A DNA stretch of 64,000 bases from Persicimonas caeni (GTDB lineage: Bacteria > Myxococcota_A > Bradymonadia > Bradymonadales > Bradymonadaceae): contig NZ_CP041186.1 in NCBI RefSeq assembly GCF_006517175.1, positions 3,003,001 through 3,067,000 on the forward strand. The letters are read 5' to 3'. Below the pieces are notes generated by a model. That model saw nothing but the letters and a program-made list of their open reading frames with translations. It was not told the DNA's origin and made no database searches. Position numbers and translations under genes: made by a program. Below are positions 7,863 to 17,399 of this stretch, one piece after another. Every line of letters starts with the position of its first letter. The first letter of the stretch is position 1.

Positions 7863-10800
7863 CTACATCCCCCACCACTTCTCCCGCACCCGCAAGAAGC
7901 CACACACCCCGCCGAACAACACCACCGTAAACCCACCGAGCACCCCTAGATCGACGCCGAGCGTCATCTCGCGCTCGCCGATGAAGCGATCCAGCGGGTT
8001 GGGCGGCGGCGGCGGCGCGGGCACGCCCGGCATGGGCGGCTTGGGGAGTTCGTCGGCCGAGATCTCGTAGGCGTCGGACTGGTGCTCGGTGTGCAGCATC
8101 GCCTCGAAGCCCCAGCGGGTCACCGTCGTGTGGCTGGCGGCCTGCGTGGGCGCGTTCATCTTGTCGATCGGCATGATCGCCCCGCCCAAGATGACCTGCG
8201 GGATGAGCAAGATCGGCACGAGCGCGATCGCCGCCTCGGTGGTGCGCACCAGCGCCGAGAGCATCAGACCCATGCCCAGGCCCGCCAGCGAGCAGAGCCA
8301 CAAGACGCCCAGGTGGACGAACGGATTGCCCCAGAAGTCGAGCACGAAGTAGGTGATCAAGAGCAGCATCAGGCACTGCAAAAAGCACAAGAAGCCGAGC
8401 ACGGCGAATTTGCTGCCCGCGTAGGCCAGAATCGACAGGTTGACCATGCGCTCGCGCCGGTAGATCGCCTGCTCGCTGACGATCTCGCGCGCGGCGTTCG
8501 AGCAGCCGAACCACACTGCGGCGACGACCAGCAAAAAGAGCGCGAACGGCATGAACTGCAGCCGGCTCATCACTCCGCCCGTCTCGCTGATAAAGACCAG
8601 GTCGAGCAAGATCGCCACGATGGGCGCCTGCACCAGCAAGATGGCCGTGCCGACGTGGTCCTTGAGCTTGATGGTCAGGTAACGCCTCGACAGCGTCAGC
8701 CACTGACGAATGCTGAACCGCGGCGGCTTGCGCTCGCTCGAGCCGGTCAGGTTGACCCCTTTGCGGTTCTTGCGGCGCTCGCTGACAAACTCCTCGTGAT
8801 AGCGGCTCTGTCGGTAGCGCGCCGCGAAGGTCTCCATCGGCTCACCGGCGCGCTTGGCCTGCATCAGCGGGCGCATGCACGAGCCCGGGTCGGCCAAGAT
8901 CTCTTCGGCCTCGGGGGTGTTCGGCTTGACCTCCGAGTTGAAATAAAACATCGAGTCCGGATACGCCGGCCCGTAGTAGACCTGCTCGCCGTCGGCCAAA
9001 TACAGCGTGTTGTCCATCATGCGATAGACCTGCTGGGACGGCTGGTGGATGGTCAGCAAGATCGTGCGTCCGCCGTCGGCGAGCTTGCGCAGAAGCTTCA
9101 TGACGTTGGAGGCGTCCTCACTCGCCAGGCCGCTGGTGGGCTCGTCCAAGCACAGCAAGCTCGGCTCGGTCAGAAGCTCGAGCGCCAGGTTGACCCGCTT
9201 TCGCTGCCCGCCCGAAATCCCCTTTCGCTCCGGAGAGCCGATGAGCACGTGGCGGGTGTCCTCGATTTCGAGGTCGGCCAAGATCTTGTCGATGCGCCCG
9301 TTGATCTCCTCGTCGGTGGTGTCGGGCGGCAGCCTGAGCTTGGCGGTGTAGTAGAGCGCCTCGAAGACGGTCAGCTCGCTGTGAATGATGTCTTCTTGAG
9401 GCACATAGCCGATCGCGCCGCGGTAGCGGTCGTAGTGGGTGCCCAGGTCGTCGCCGTTGACCAGCGTGCGCCCATAGTTGGGGCGCAGGTAGCCGATCAG
9501 CGCCATCAAAAGTGTCGTCTTACCGGCGCCCGACGGCCCCAACAGGCCGACGAACTCGGTCGGATAGACCGTAAACGACACCCCGTCCAAGATGCGCTTT
9601 TTCTGCTCGCCCTCGCCGACCTCGACGCGAATATTCTCGGCCTGCAGCAGGATATCGCCGCGGTAGCTCTTCTGGATGGTGCCGCGGGCGAGGTCGAGGC
9701 GAATGGCGTACGAGCCGAAACTGATCGTCTGGCCCGGCTCGATCTCGACGCGCTCGATGCGCTTGCCGTCGACGAAGGTGCCGTTGGCGCTTCCCAGATC
9801 TTCGAGGAAGACGGCCTCGTCGGTACGCACGATGCGCGCGTGGTGCCGCGAGACCTGGGGGGCGTCGAGGACGACGTCGTTCTCGGGGCCGCGGCCGATA
9901 GTGACGACCCGCTGGTCGAGCGGCAGCCCCACCTGGCCGGCGTGGGTCGACTCGCGGTCGCTGTCGATAAACTCGCGCACGCGACTGACCGGAAAGCGGT
10001 AGCTCCCCAAAAAAAGCACGTCGTTATCGGTGACGAACGCCTCGTCCACACGGTTGAACCGGTCGTTGACGAAGGTGCCGTTGGCCGCGCCGAGGTCTTC
10101 GACTCGCCAGCCGCTCTGCACGGGCGTCAGCTTGCAGTGGTGCCTCGAAATCTGCGGGGCGTCGAGCACGATGTCGGCGTCGGCCTCGCGGCCGATGACG
10201 ATCGCCTTTTGCCTCTGCACCGCCGCCGAAGGCACCGCCTGAAGCGCTTGCGTCTTCTGCAAGTCGTCTTCGGCGGGCTGCAGGCGCTGGGCGAGCTTGG
10301 CGTCGAAGACGAACTGGTAGCTGCCCAGCCCGATGCGGTCGCCCGGTCGGATGCGCGCGCGGTCGACCTGATGGCCGTTGACGCTGGTGCCGTTCGTCGA
10401 GTTCAGATCTTCGAGAAAGTAGCGATTGTCATACAGCCCGATGCGCGCGTGGTGCCCGGAGACCTGCGGCCGGGGGATGACCAGGTCGTTGTCGTCGGCA
10501 TAGCCGATGCGCAAAATCGTGGCCCCGTCGGGAATCGAGGGCGCTTCGTCGGGCGTGGGCAGCGGGAACTTGCCGGCGAGCTTCGTCTCGCCGGTGACGT
10601 CGGCCTTGGGCATCGCCAACGTCTTGCCGCGCTGACGCTCGGCGACTGCCGTCGGCTGGGTGGCGGCCGCCGTGTCGACGTCGATGGCCGCGTCGCTCGG
10701 CTCCTGTCCCAACCCCCGCGGCTCCGACCCTCGCTGCCCCAGCATTTGAGCGGTGATTGCCCGGCGCATCTGGGTCGAGGCCAGCTCGCTTCGCCGCGCC

Positions 10801-10922
10801 TCGGGGCGCGTGGTGTCGGCGTCTTGCTCCTGCAACGCCGGCAGCGTCAACCCGCAGTGCTGGCAGACGACCTCGTCGGCTGGATTTGACTTCTCGCAAT
10901 TTGGGCAAAGGCTCGTGGACAT
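7863..10922 (-). CDS. Zinc-ribbon, triple-FHA, ABCG-type ABC transporter
   Basis: 1019 residues. The N-terminus has a zinc ribbon (C6, C9, C20, C23). Three FHA domains follow at about 133-205, 238-305 and 336-405, each with IG(R/Y)...SxHH and a closing NGT(S/F)V motif. The ABC ATPase lies at about 425-660 (Walker A GPSGAGKTT near 461, signature ISGGQRKR near 570, Walker B LLCLDEP). The permease, with about six membrane segments, fills 765-1010. ATPase before permease in one chain is the ABCG half-transporter order. In Mycobacterium, the FHA-ABC protein Rv1747 is regulated by the adjacent kinase PknF; here a kinase gene is also adjacent, so phosphorylation control is plausible. The substrate is unknown. 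Confidence 0.93.
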   Translation of the reverse strand: MSTSLCPNCEKSNPADEVVCQHCGLTLPALQEQDADTTRPEARRSELASTQMRRAITAQMLGQRGSEPRGLGQEPSDAAIDVDTAAATQPTAVAERQRGKTLAMPKADVTGETKLAGKFPLPTPDEAPSIPDGATILRIGYADDNDLVIPRPQVSGHHARIGLYDNRYFLEDLNSTNGTSVNGHQVDRARIRPGDRIGLGSYQFVFDAKLAQRLQPAEDDLQKTQALQAVPSAAVQRQKAIVIGREADADIVLDAPQISRHHCKLTPVQSGWRVEDLGAANGTFVNDRFNRVDEAFVTDNDVLFLGSYRFPVSRVREFIDSDRESTHAGQVGLPLDQRVVTIGRGPENDVVLDAPQVSRHHARIVRTDEAVFLEDLGSANGTFVDGKRIERVEIEPGQTISFGSYAIRLDLARGTIQKSYRGDILLQAENIRVEVGEGEQKKRILDGVSFTVYPTEFVGLLGPSGAGKTTLLMALIGYLRPNYGRTLVNGDDLGTHYDRYRGAIGYVPQEDIIHSELTVFEALYYTAKLRLPPDTTDEEINGRIDKILADLEIEDTRHVLIGSPERKGISGGQRKRVNLALELLTEPSLLCLDEPTSGLASEDASNVMKLLRKLADGGRTILLTIHQPSQQVYRMMDNTLYLADGEQVYYGPAYPDSMFYFNSEVKPNTPEAEEILADPGSCMRPLMQAKRAGEPMETFAARYRQSRYHEEFVSERRKNRKGVNLTGSSERKPPRFSIRQWLTLSRRYLTIKLKDHVGTAILLVQAPIVAILLDLVFISETGGVMSRLQFMPFALFLLVVAAVWFGCSNAAREIVSEQAIYRRERMVNLSILAYAGSKFAVLGFLCFLQCLMLLLITYFVLDFWGNPFVHLGVLWLCSLAGLGMGLMLSALVRTTEAAIALVPILLIPQVILGGAIMPIDKMNAPTQAASHTTVTRWGFEAMLHTEHQSDAYEISADELPKPPMPGVPAPPPPPNPLDRFIGEREMTLGVDLGVLGGFTVVLFGGVCGFLRVREKWWGM

Positions 10923-11038
10923 GGTGGTCTAGGAATACCTGACGTGGGGCCTCCGGGACAAGGATGGAGGCACTGCACAAAGACGGGAGCCCACCCTGCG
11001 ATGGTTCGTCGGTGAGGCCAAAAACGCAAATGTTTCGC

Positions 11039-11068
11039 TTGTGAGTAACACTATGCGCACTATATACA
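11039..11068 (+). promoter_or_regulatory. Candidate promoter for the ferredoxin-reductase-globin gene
   Basis: TTGTGA at 11039-11044 and TATATA at 11061-11066 are separated by 16 bp (or TATACA at 11063 by 18 bp). The start codon is about 45 bp further on. The region is the AT-rich part of a 193-bp divergent gap. Confidence 0.5.
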
Positions 11069-11115
11069 AAATGCACCCGTTTTTCGGACTACAACTTGGG
11101 AACCTGTGAGGAGCC

Positions 11116-12690
11116 ATGAAGTCAGTGCAGTATGATGGCGCAATCTACTCAGTTCAAAACCACGAGTCGGTGCTCGACGCGCTCTTGCGCGGCGGCGCAG
11201 ACGTCAGCTTTTCGTGTCGCAAGGGGTCGTGTCAGACGTGCCTGCTACGCGCGGTCGAAGGCGAGCCGGGGCCCGACGCCCAGAAGGGGCTTCGCCAAGA
11301 ACTCGTCGACTCGGCGCACTTCATGCCCTGTGTGTGCCATCCTGACGAAGACATGGTCATCGCCCAGCCCGACCTGTCGCAGATGTTCATGCCGGCGATG
11401 CTCTCCGAGCGAACGCAACTCTCTCCCAGCGTCACCCGCCTGCGCATCGAGCCGGCGCGCGACCTGAACTGGACGCCCGGCCAATATATCAACCTGCGTC
11501 GTGACGACGGGCTGATGCGAAGCTACTCCATCGCGAGCATCGCCGAGGTCGACTACTTCTTGGAGGTGCACGTGCGCCGGGTCGACGACGGCCAGATGAG
11601 CCGCTGGATTCACGACGAGCTCGCCGTCGGCGACTTCTTCGAGGTGCAGGGCCCGCTGGGCGCGTGCACCTACCGCGAGGAGTTCGACGGGCGCCCGCTG
11701 ATCTTGGTCGGCACGGGCACCGGCATCGCCCCGCTATACGGAATCACCCGCGACGCGCTTCGCCACGACCACGAGGGCGAAATCTGGGTCTACCACGGCG
11801 GCCGCACGATGGACGACCTGTACCTGCACGCCGAGCTCGGCGAGCTGGCCGACGAGCACGACAACCTGCATTACGTGCCCTGCTTGTCGGGCGACGACGT
11901 CCCCGAGGGGATCTTCGCCGGCCGGGTCACCGACCGCGTCTTCAAAGAAGACCACCCCGACGCCGCCGGCCACGTGCTCTACCTGTGCGGCAACCCCGAC
12001 ATGGTCTACGACGCGCGCTACTACGCCATCGGCGCCGGCGTCGCCCGCGCCGACGTGCTCGCCGACCCGTTCGAATCGGCCTACCCGTATATGCCCGACG
12101 ATGACGCCAAGCTCGAGGCGATCGCCCCCGATCCCGAGCTGTGGGAGGCCCTCGACAAAGGGCCCAAGCTGCGCGCCATCCTGCAGGACTTCTACGAGGC
12201 CACCTACGAGGACCCGCGGCTGAGCCCCTTCTTTCACAACGTGACCATGCAGCGGGCGATCTCGAAGCAGTACGCCTTTTTGGCCGAGGTCTTCTCGGGC
12301 GAGGACAACTACTTCGGGCTCAACCCGTTCAACGCCCACCACTGGATGATCATCAGCGACGAGCTGTTCGACTACCGCGAGGAGCTCTTCGAGGCGAGCG
12401 TGCGCAAGCACGGGCTGCCCGAGCACCTGGTGCGCCGGTGGATGGCCTTCCAGGAGTTGTTCCGCCGCGAGATCGTCAAGTCGACCCAGCGCGGCCTGAT
12501 CATGAACGGTGTGGAGCACAAAAAGGAGGGCTTCAGCGTCGAGGAGATCCTCATCGCCACGATCTGCGACGGCTGCATGGGCGAGATCAACGAGGGTGAC
12601 ACCGCGCGCATGCACAAGCGCACCGGCCAGCTCTTCTGCACAGAGTGCGCGGCCACAAGCGCCACCAACGAGGTCGGCGCGCCCGCCTAA
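11116..12690 (+). CDS. 2Fe-2S ferredoxin / FAD-NAD reductase / truncated-globin fusion
   Basis: 524 residues; GAGGAG lies 2 bp before the ATG. Residues 1-90 form a plant-type 2Fe-2S domain (CRKGSCQTC and a fourth Cys in CVCHP). Residues about 95-330 form a ferredoxin-NADP reductase module: FAD motif RSYSIAS, NAD motif GTGTGIAPL and YLCGNPDMV. Residues about 350-465 match a truncated haemoglobin: FYEATYEDPRLSPFF, then AHHWMIISDELF, where H408 aligns with the proximal (F8) haem ligand. The C-terminus carries CDGC and CTEC, a probable zinc ribbon. Flavohaemoglobins reduce a globin through a reductase to detoxify NO; this would be a truncated-globin counterpart with an extra iron-sulphur centre (inference). 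Confidence 0.88.
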   Translation: MKSVQYDGAIYSVQNHESVLDALLRGGADVSFSCRKGSCQTCLLRAVEGEPGPDAQKGLRQELVDSAHFMPCVCHPDEDMVIAQPDLSQMFMPAMLSERTQLSPSVTRLRIEPARDLNWTPGQYINLRRDDGLMRSYSIASIAEVDYFLEVHVRRVDDGQMSRWIHDELAVGDFFEVQGPLGACTYREEFDGRPLILVGTGTGIAPLYGITRDALRHDHEGEIWVYHGGRTMDDLYLHAELGELADEHDNLHYVPCLSGDDVPEGIFAGRVTDRVFKEDHPDAAGHVLYLCGNPDMVYDARYYAIGAGVARADVLADPFESAYPYMPDDDAKLEAIAPDPELWEALDKGPKLRAILQDFYEATYEDPRLSPFFHNVTMQRAISKQYAFLAEVFSGEDNYFGLNPFNAHHWMIISDELFDYREELFEASVRKHGLPEHLVRRWMAFQELFRREIVKSTQRGLIMNGVEHKKEGFSVEEILIATICDGCMGEINEGDTARMHKRTGQLFCTECAATSATNEVGAPA

Positions 12691-12723
12691 ACCGCAGCAC
12701 GCGCCCCCGCCCGATACCGTAAC

Positions 12724-14943
12724 TTATACCGTCGCCGGCTTGCGCGCCTTGCGCGTGCGGCCGGCGGCGACCTTTCTGACCTGCTGGCGCACCTCGTCGA
12801 GCAGCGCATCCTGGTCGCGCCCCCCCTTGGCCAAGATCTCGGAGACTCCCGTGCGCAGACGCTCCTCGTCCTCGGCGGTGAGCTCCTTGGCGGTGACCAC
12901 CACCACCGGCACGTCCGCGTAGGCGTCATCTTCGCGGAAGTGGCGCAGGAATTCGAAGCCATCCATCTTGGGCATCATCAGATCGAGGAGCACCAGGTCG
13001 GGGTCGCTCTCGGCGAGCTTCTCGAGGCCGACCTGACCGTTTTCGGCCTCCACGATCTGCCAGCCCTCTTTGGCGAGCACCCGGCCGATCAACGAGCGGG
13101 TCGGCTCGTCGTCTTCGACCAGGAGCACCTCGCCGGCCTCTCCAGCCTCTGCGGCAGCAGAGTCGGCGCTTCGGTACGGCTGCAACACATCGAGCAACTG
13201 CTCGCGGTCGACCGGCTTGACCAGAAAATGGTCGGCGCCCAGCGCGTAGCCGCGCTTGCTCTCCGAAACCATCGTGATCATCACCACAGGCGTGGCCGAA
13301 AGCTCGGGGTGCTCCTTGAGCTTGGCCAGCAGGGTCCAGCCGTCCATCGACGGCATCATCACGTCCAGCGTGATGACGTCGGGCGCGAGCTGCTCGGCGA
13401 GCAGCAGGCCCTCGGAGCCGTTGGCGGCGGTGGCCACCTGAAAGCCCTCGCGCTCGAGCACGCGCTGCAGCAGGTCGCGCATGGTCGGGTCGTCGTCGAT
13501 GACCAGTACGACCTCGCCGTCGCCGCCCGACAGACGCGGCTGCGAGCGCGCGTCGCCCCCGGTGGACGCCTCGGCGTCCCCGTCGGCTTGGCCGTCGAGG
13601 TCGGCGGAGAGCTTCACCGTAAACGTGCTCCCCTCGCCCGGGGTCGACTCGACGGCGATCGAGCCGCCGAGCAACGAGCAGAAGTGGCTCGTGATCGTCA
13701 GGCCCAACCCGGTGCCGCCGAACTCGCGGGTGGTCGACGAGTCGGCCTGCGTGAACGCCTCGAAGACCTTGTCGAGCTGCTCGGGGCTCATGCCCACGCC
13801 GGTATCCTCGACGGTGAACTCGACCTGGGTGCCATCGGCGCCCCTGGCCGCGCGCAGCACCACCGAGCCGCCGGTGGTGAACTTGCAGGCGTTGCTCAGC
13901 AAGTTGAACAAGATCTGGCGCACCTTCGTGGTGTCCGAGCGCATGTAGCGCAGCTCGTCGGCGACCTCGATGGTCAGCGTGTTGTCGTTCTTGTTGGCCA
14001 GCGGGCGAATGGTGCCGCCGATATCGTCGAGCAACTCGGCCACGTCGAACAACTCGACGTGGGTGGTCATCTTGCCCGCCTCGATCTTCGACAGGTCGAG
14101 GATATCGTTGATCAGCGCCAGCAGGTGCTTGCCGGCGGTGCGGATGCGCTCCAGGTCGGGGACGAACCCGGTGACCTGCTCGACGCCCTCGACCTCGTCC
14201 TCCTCCATGAACTCGATCTCTTCTTTGATCATCTCCGAGTAGCCGATGACCGCGTTGAGCGGTGTGCGCAGCTCGTGGCTCATGTTCGCCAGAAACGCGC
14301 TCTTGGCGCGGCTGGCCTCGACGGCCTTGTCACGCGCCTGCTGCAGCTCTTCCTGGCGCTCGCGCATCTTGTGGATCAACCACTCCTGCAGGTGATCTTT
14401 GAGCAGGAAGATCACAAACACCGACACGCCCAGGCCCACCAACTCGATGAGCTCCAGGATCGCCATGATGCTCGGCCCGAGCACTGGCTCGAGCTCGTAG
14501 CCTGCCATGTCCACGCCGATGTAGACGCCCCAGGACACCAGCACCACGACCATCCAGCGCACCGCGGTCGACGTGTCGCGAAACAACGCGGCGAATAGCG
14601 GCACGAAGATCAGCCAACTGAGCACGGGGCTGTTGATCCCGCCGAGCAGATAGGCCAGCCACACCAGCAACACGAACAGGGGGCCGAGCACGAAATGGGC
14701 GGCCAGGGACATCTTGCCCGTGTACCGCAGCACCAGCGGCGCCAGAAGCGTGACCATACAGCACGACAGCACCGCGACGGCCCCGGTGGTAAAGCCGCCC
14801 CAATAGTAGAAGCCCGACACGATCGGCCCCCACAGGACCATCGTAAAGACGGTCTTGAGCGCGATTTCGGCGCGTCGCAGCGCGAGTCGATTTTCTTTGG
14901 CGAAGAAGTGTTCGGGGATGAACCGATGAATCAGATTGGTCAT
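12724..14943 (-). CDS. Membrane hybrid histidine kinase with two receiver domains
   Basis: 739 residues from the ATG at 14943; the upstream extension to 15108 looks non-coding and crosses a promoter region. About six membrane segments lie in residues 25-200, with no sizeable periplasmic domain. HisKA follows with [12 protein letters not shown], phospho-acceptor H223. The HATPase domain is at about 330-450 (GGTGLGLTI). Two receivers follow: REC1 with phospho-acceptor D527 ([10 protein letters not shown]) and REC2 with D654 ([10 protein letters not shown]). No HPt domain is attached, so transfer to an output must use a separate HPt or regulator; the HPt gene at 18.5 kb is one candidate (inference). 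It converges on the globin fusion gene 33 bp away, with no terminator visible. Confidence 0.92.
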   Translation of the reverse strand: MTNLIHRFIPEHFFAKENRLALRRAEIALKTVFTMVLWGPIVSGFYYWGGFTTGAVAVLSCCMVTLLAPLVLRYTGKMSLAAHFVLGPLFVLLVWLAYLLGGINSPVLSWLIFVPLFAALFRDTSTAVRWMVVVLVSWGVYIGVDMAGYELEPVLGPSIMAILELIELVGLGVSVFVIFLLKDHLQEWLIHKMRERQEELQQARDKAVEASRAKSAFLANMSHELRTPLNAVIGYSEMIKEEIEFMEEDEVEGVEQVTGFVPDLERIRTAGKHLLALINDILDLSKIEAGKMTTHVELFDVAELLDDIGGTIRPLANKNDNTLTIEVADELRYMRSDTTKVRQILFNLLSNACKFTTGGSVVLRAARGADGTQVEFTVEDTGVGMSPEQLDKVFEAFTQADSSTTREFGGTGLGLTITSHFCSLLGGSIAVESTPGEGSTFTVKLSADLDGQADGDAEASTGGDARSQPRLSGGDGEVVLVIDDDPTMRDLLQRVLEREGFQVATAANGSEGLLLAEQLAPDVITLDVMMPSMDGWTLLAKLKEHPELSATPVVMITMVSESKRGYALGADHFLVKPVDREQLLDVLQPYRSADSAAAEAGEAGEVLLVEDDEPTRSLIGRVLAKEGWQIVEAENGQVGLEKLAESDPDLVLLDLMMPKMDGFEFLRHFREDDAYADVPVVVVTAKELTAEDEERLRTGVSEILAKGGRDQDALLDEVRQQVRKVAAGRTRKARKPATV

Positions 14944-15087
14944 ACTGCTGTCGAGCGCACAGGAGTTGCCTGCCGCCCCTCCCTGCTGCACGTGCTTACT
15001 GCAAATACTACTGCGCGGGCAAAATAGCACCAAAGTGGAGCGTCCACGAGAAATTTCCCGGCGCGCCCACCTCGCCCCACCCGATCT

Positions 15088-15117
15088 TTGACAATCCGCG
15101 ACGCCCAAAGTTATAAG
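15088..15117 (+). promoter_or_regulatory. Sigma-70-type promoter for the oxidoreductase gene
   Basis: A perfect TTGACA at 15088-15093 is followed after 18 bp by TATAAG at 15112-15117. The start codon at 15156 has GGAG 6 bp upstream. This is the cleanest housekeeping-type promoter in the window. Confidence 0.75.
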
Positions 15118-15155
15118 ATGGTAAGGTTAATCCCATCCCGCTCTTGGAGCAGTGC

Positions 15156-16229
15156 ATGGCACAGTTGAAAGTCGGCATCGTGGGTGCAGGAAGCATCGCA
15201 GAACTGCACGCAAAGGGTTACGAGAAGGATCCGCGCGCCGAAATTTTCGCCGTGTGTGACCGAGACGAAGACCGCGCGATCAGCAAGTCTCTCGCCTGGG
15301 GCGCCAAAGCTTATTACACCGACTACGCAGAAATGCTGCAGAATCCGGAGATCGACGCCGTCGAGATCCTGACGCCGCATCATCTGCACGCCTCGCAGGC
15401 CATCGACGCGCTGCACGCCGGCAAACACGTGTGTGTCGAGCGTCCGATCGCGCTGACCCACGAGGAGGCCACCCAGGTCGTCAAGGCCGCGCGCGAGTCG
15501 GGCCGCGTGCTGCAGGTCTACGAGCCGTGCTTGTTCTACAAGCCGCTTCTGGACGCGCGTAACCTCATCGACGCCGGTGAAATCGGACGCCCCACCAATA
15601 TCCGCGTGTCCGCCAACATCGGCCGGGCGACCAGCGGCATCTGGGACTTCGCCAACGGCGGCGAGCACATGTGGCGCTTCGACCCGCAATTGTCGGGCGG
15701 CTCGCCGATGCTGTTCGACGTGGGCTACCAGACCTTCTGCATCTCGCTCTTCCTCATCGGCACGGTCGACAAGGTCGACGTGTGGCGAGGCGAGACCGAG
15801 GTGGGCGACAACCTCAAGCTCGACGCGCCGACGGTGGCGATGTGGAAGCACTTCCAGCAGGAGTGCTACGGCACGCTGCACCTGAACTACGCCCCCGAGC
15901 GCAAGCTTCGCACCGACTACCACCCGCTCGAGCTCAACATCACGGTGGGCGGCACCCGCGGCGACATCCACATCATCCGCAGCTCCGACCCGACCCAGCT
16001 CGAGTCGCCCGTCGAATTGCGCCGCGACAGCCGCAAGGTGTTCTACGGCCAGAAGTCGACGGCCTTCGAGGACAGCTTCGTGCGCGCGACCCGCAACTTC
16101 ATCGCCGCCTGCGTGGGCGAGGACGACCCGCTCTTGGGCGGCGAAGAGGCCCAGCAGCTGTTGATGCTCACCCGGGCCTACCACGAGTCGTCGCGGCGTG
16201 GACGCGCTGTGAACTTGCAGCACGGGTGA
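15156..16229 (+). CDS. Gfo/Idh/MocA family oxidoreductase
   Basis: 357 residues; the ATG at 15156 is preferred over the TTG at 15144 because GGAG sits 6 bp upstream and MAQLKVGIVGAGSIAELH puts the Rossmann motif at its usual position. The N-terminal NAD(P)-binding domain (GAGSIA) is followed by the family's C-terminal alpha/beta domain. The usual EKP motif with its catalytic lysine reads ERP here (E95-R96-P97), so dehydrogenase activity on a sugar may be altered or lost. Only 3 bp separate it from the lipid-kinase gene, so the two are almost certainly co-transcribed. The substrate is unknown. Confidence 0.85.
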   Translation: MAQLKVGIVGAGSIAELHAKGYEKDPRAEIFAVCDRDEDRAISKSLAWGAKAYYTDYAEMLQNPEIDAVEILTPHHLHASQAIDALHAGKHVCVERPIALTHEEATQVVKAARESGRVLQVYEPCLFYKPLLDARNLIDAGEIGRPTNIRVSANIGRATSGIWDFANGGEHMWRFDPQLSGGSPMLFDVGYQTFCISLFLIGTVDKVDVWRGETEVGDNLKLDAPTVAMWKHFQQECYGTLHLNYAPERKLRTDYHPLELNITVGGTRGDIHIIRSSDPTQLESPVELRRDSRKVFYGQKSTAFEDSFVRATRNFIAACVGEDDPLLGGEEAQQLLMLTRAYHESSRRGRAVNLQHG

Positions 16230-16232
16230 TCG

Positions 16233-17273
16233 ATGTCTTCAGTCACATCCAGCCGCGTCCGCGTGGTCCGCACGCCCGGGCGCTACGCCGTACTCCTCAA
16301 CGCCCGCGCCAAAGGTTGGACGGGTAAGCTGCACCACGACATCCAGCGCTTCGTCTCGTCGCAAGACCTGTACCTGACCGACGATTTCCGCCAAGCCGAG
16401 CGCACCGTCGACAAGCTCATCGCCGCCGACTACGACGCCATCTTCACCGGCGGCGGCGACGGCACCATCTGCTACCTGATGTCGGCGATCGAAGAGCGCA
16501 TCCGCGCCGGCAAGGTCAGCCGCGACGACGCCCCGCCGGTGGGCGTGTTGCGCATGGGCACCGGCAACGCCATCGCCACGTTCGTGGGCGCCGGGCCGGT
16601 GACCGAAGACCTGCGCGCGCTGCGCGCCGGCGCCCCCCTGGTCGTCCACGAGGTCGACATGCTCGAGGGCGCCGAGGGCCTGTTCCCCTTTGCCGGCATC
16701 GGCTGGGACGCCGAGGTCCTGAACGACTACGAGTGGCTCAAAGACGCGGTGCGCGACACGGCGGTGGAGAACTACGCCACCGGCTTTGGCGGCTACTGGA
16801 TGTCGCTCATCTCGCGTACCATCCCCAAGGCGCTCCGCCAAAAGCCGGTCACCATCACGATCACCAACACCGCCGACGAAGCCCTACGCATCGACCAGAG
16901 CGGCAACGTCATCCGCACCTACGAGCCCGGCGAGGTGATCTTCGAGGGGCCGGTGAGCACCTGCGCCCCGGCGACCATCCCCTACTGGGGCTTCAAGATC
17001 CGCATGTTCCCGCAGGCCGCCACCCGCCCCGGCTTCGCCCACCTGCGCTGCTTCGACGGCACCGTGCCCTGGATCTTGAGCCACCTGCACAAGTACTGGA
17101 AAGGCGAGTTTCGCCCCGAAGACATCGACGACTTCCTGATCAAGCGCGTCGACGTCGAGGTCCACGACCGCGCGGTGCCCTACCAGGTCGCCGGCGACGG
17201 CGTGGGCTACGAGCGTCGCGTCGAATGGAAGGTCGCCGACGCCCCGGTACGCCTGGCCGTGCCGATGCACTAG
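16233..17273 (+). CDS. Diacylglycerol/sphingosine kinase-like lipid kinase
   Basis: 346 residues. The DAGK catalytic signatures are present: FTGGGDGTICYL near 70 and MGTGNAIATF near 107 (the family pattern GGGDGT and GTGNA). A C-terminal beta-rich domain completes the fold. Such enzymes phosphorylate diacylglycerol or related lipids with ATP at the membrane surface. It starts 3 bp after the oxidoreductase stop codon, so a shared role in a lipid or glycolipid pathway is likely, but the sequence does not say which. Confidence 0.85.
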   Translation: MSSVTSSRVRVVRTPGRYAVLLNARAKGWTGKLHHDIQRFVSSQDLYLTDDFRQAERTVDKLIAADYDAIFTGGGDGTICYLMSAIEERIRAGKVSRDDAPPVGVLRMGTGNAIATFVGAGPVTEDLRALRAGAPLVVHEVDMLEGAEGLFPFAGIGWDAEVLNDYEWLKDAVRDTAVENYATGFGGYWMSLISRTIPKALRQKPVTITITNTADEALRIDQSGNVIRTYEPGEVIFEGPVSTCAPATIPYWGFKIRMFPQAATRPGFAHLRCFDGTVPWILSHLHKYWKGEFRPEDIDDFLIKRVDVEVHDRAVPYQVAGDGVGYERRVEWKVADAPVRLAVPMH

Positions 17274-17340
17274 CGCCTCCCCCCCTCGACACCGCCCCCC
17301 ACCCGCTGCTAGAGTCGACCCCTACGCACCACATGGTATG

Positions 17341-17368
17341 CCGGAGATCACCGCTGCTCGATCTCCGG
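17341..17368. other. Stem-loop upstream of the helical protein gene
   Basis: CCGGAGATC at 17341-17349 pairs perfectly with GATCTCCGG at 17360-17368 across a 10-nt loop. No U-tract follows, so it may be a rho-dependent end for the upstream operon or a leader structure for the next gene, whose AGGAGG ribosome site starts 22 bp later. Confidence 0.6.
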
Positions 17369-17399
17369 GGGGAAGAACAACAGCACACGAGGAGGCACC

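Noticed and set aside
8082-10889. 935-codon open frame on the + strand
   Set aside because: It is antisense to the FHA-ABC gene; high-GC DNA leaves the opposite strand open, and its translation has no motifs while the minus strand has full FHA and ABC signatures.
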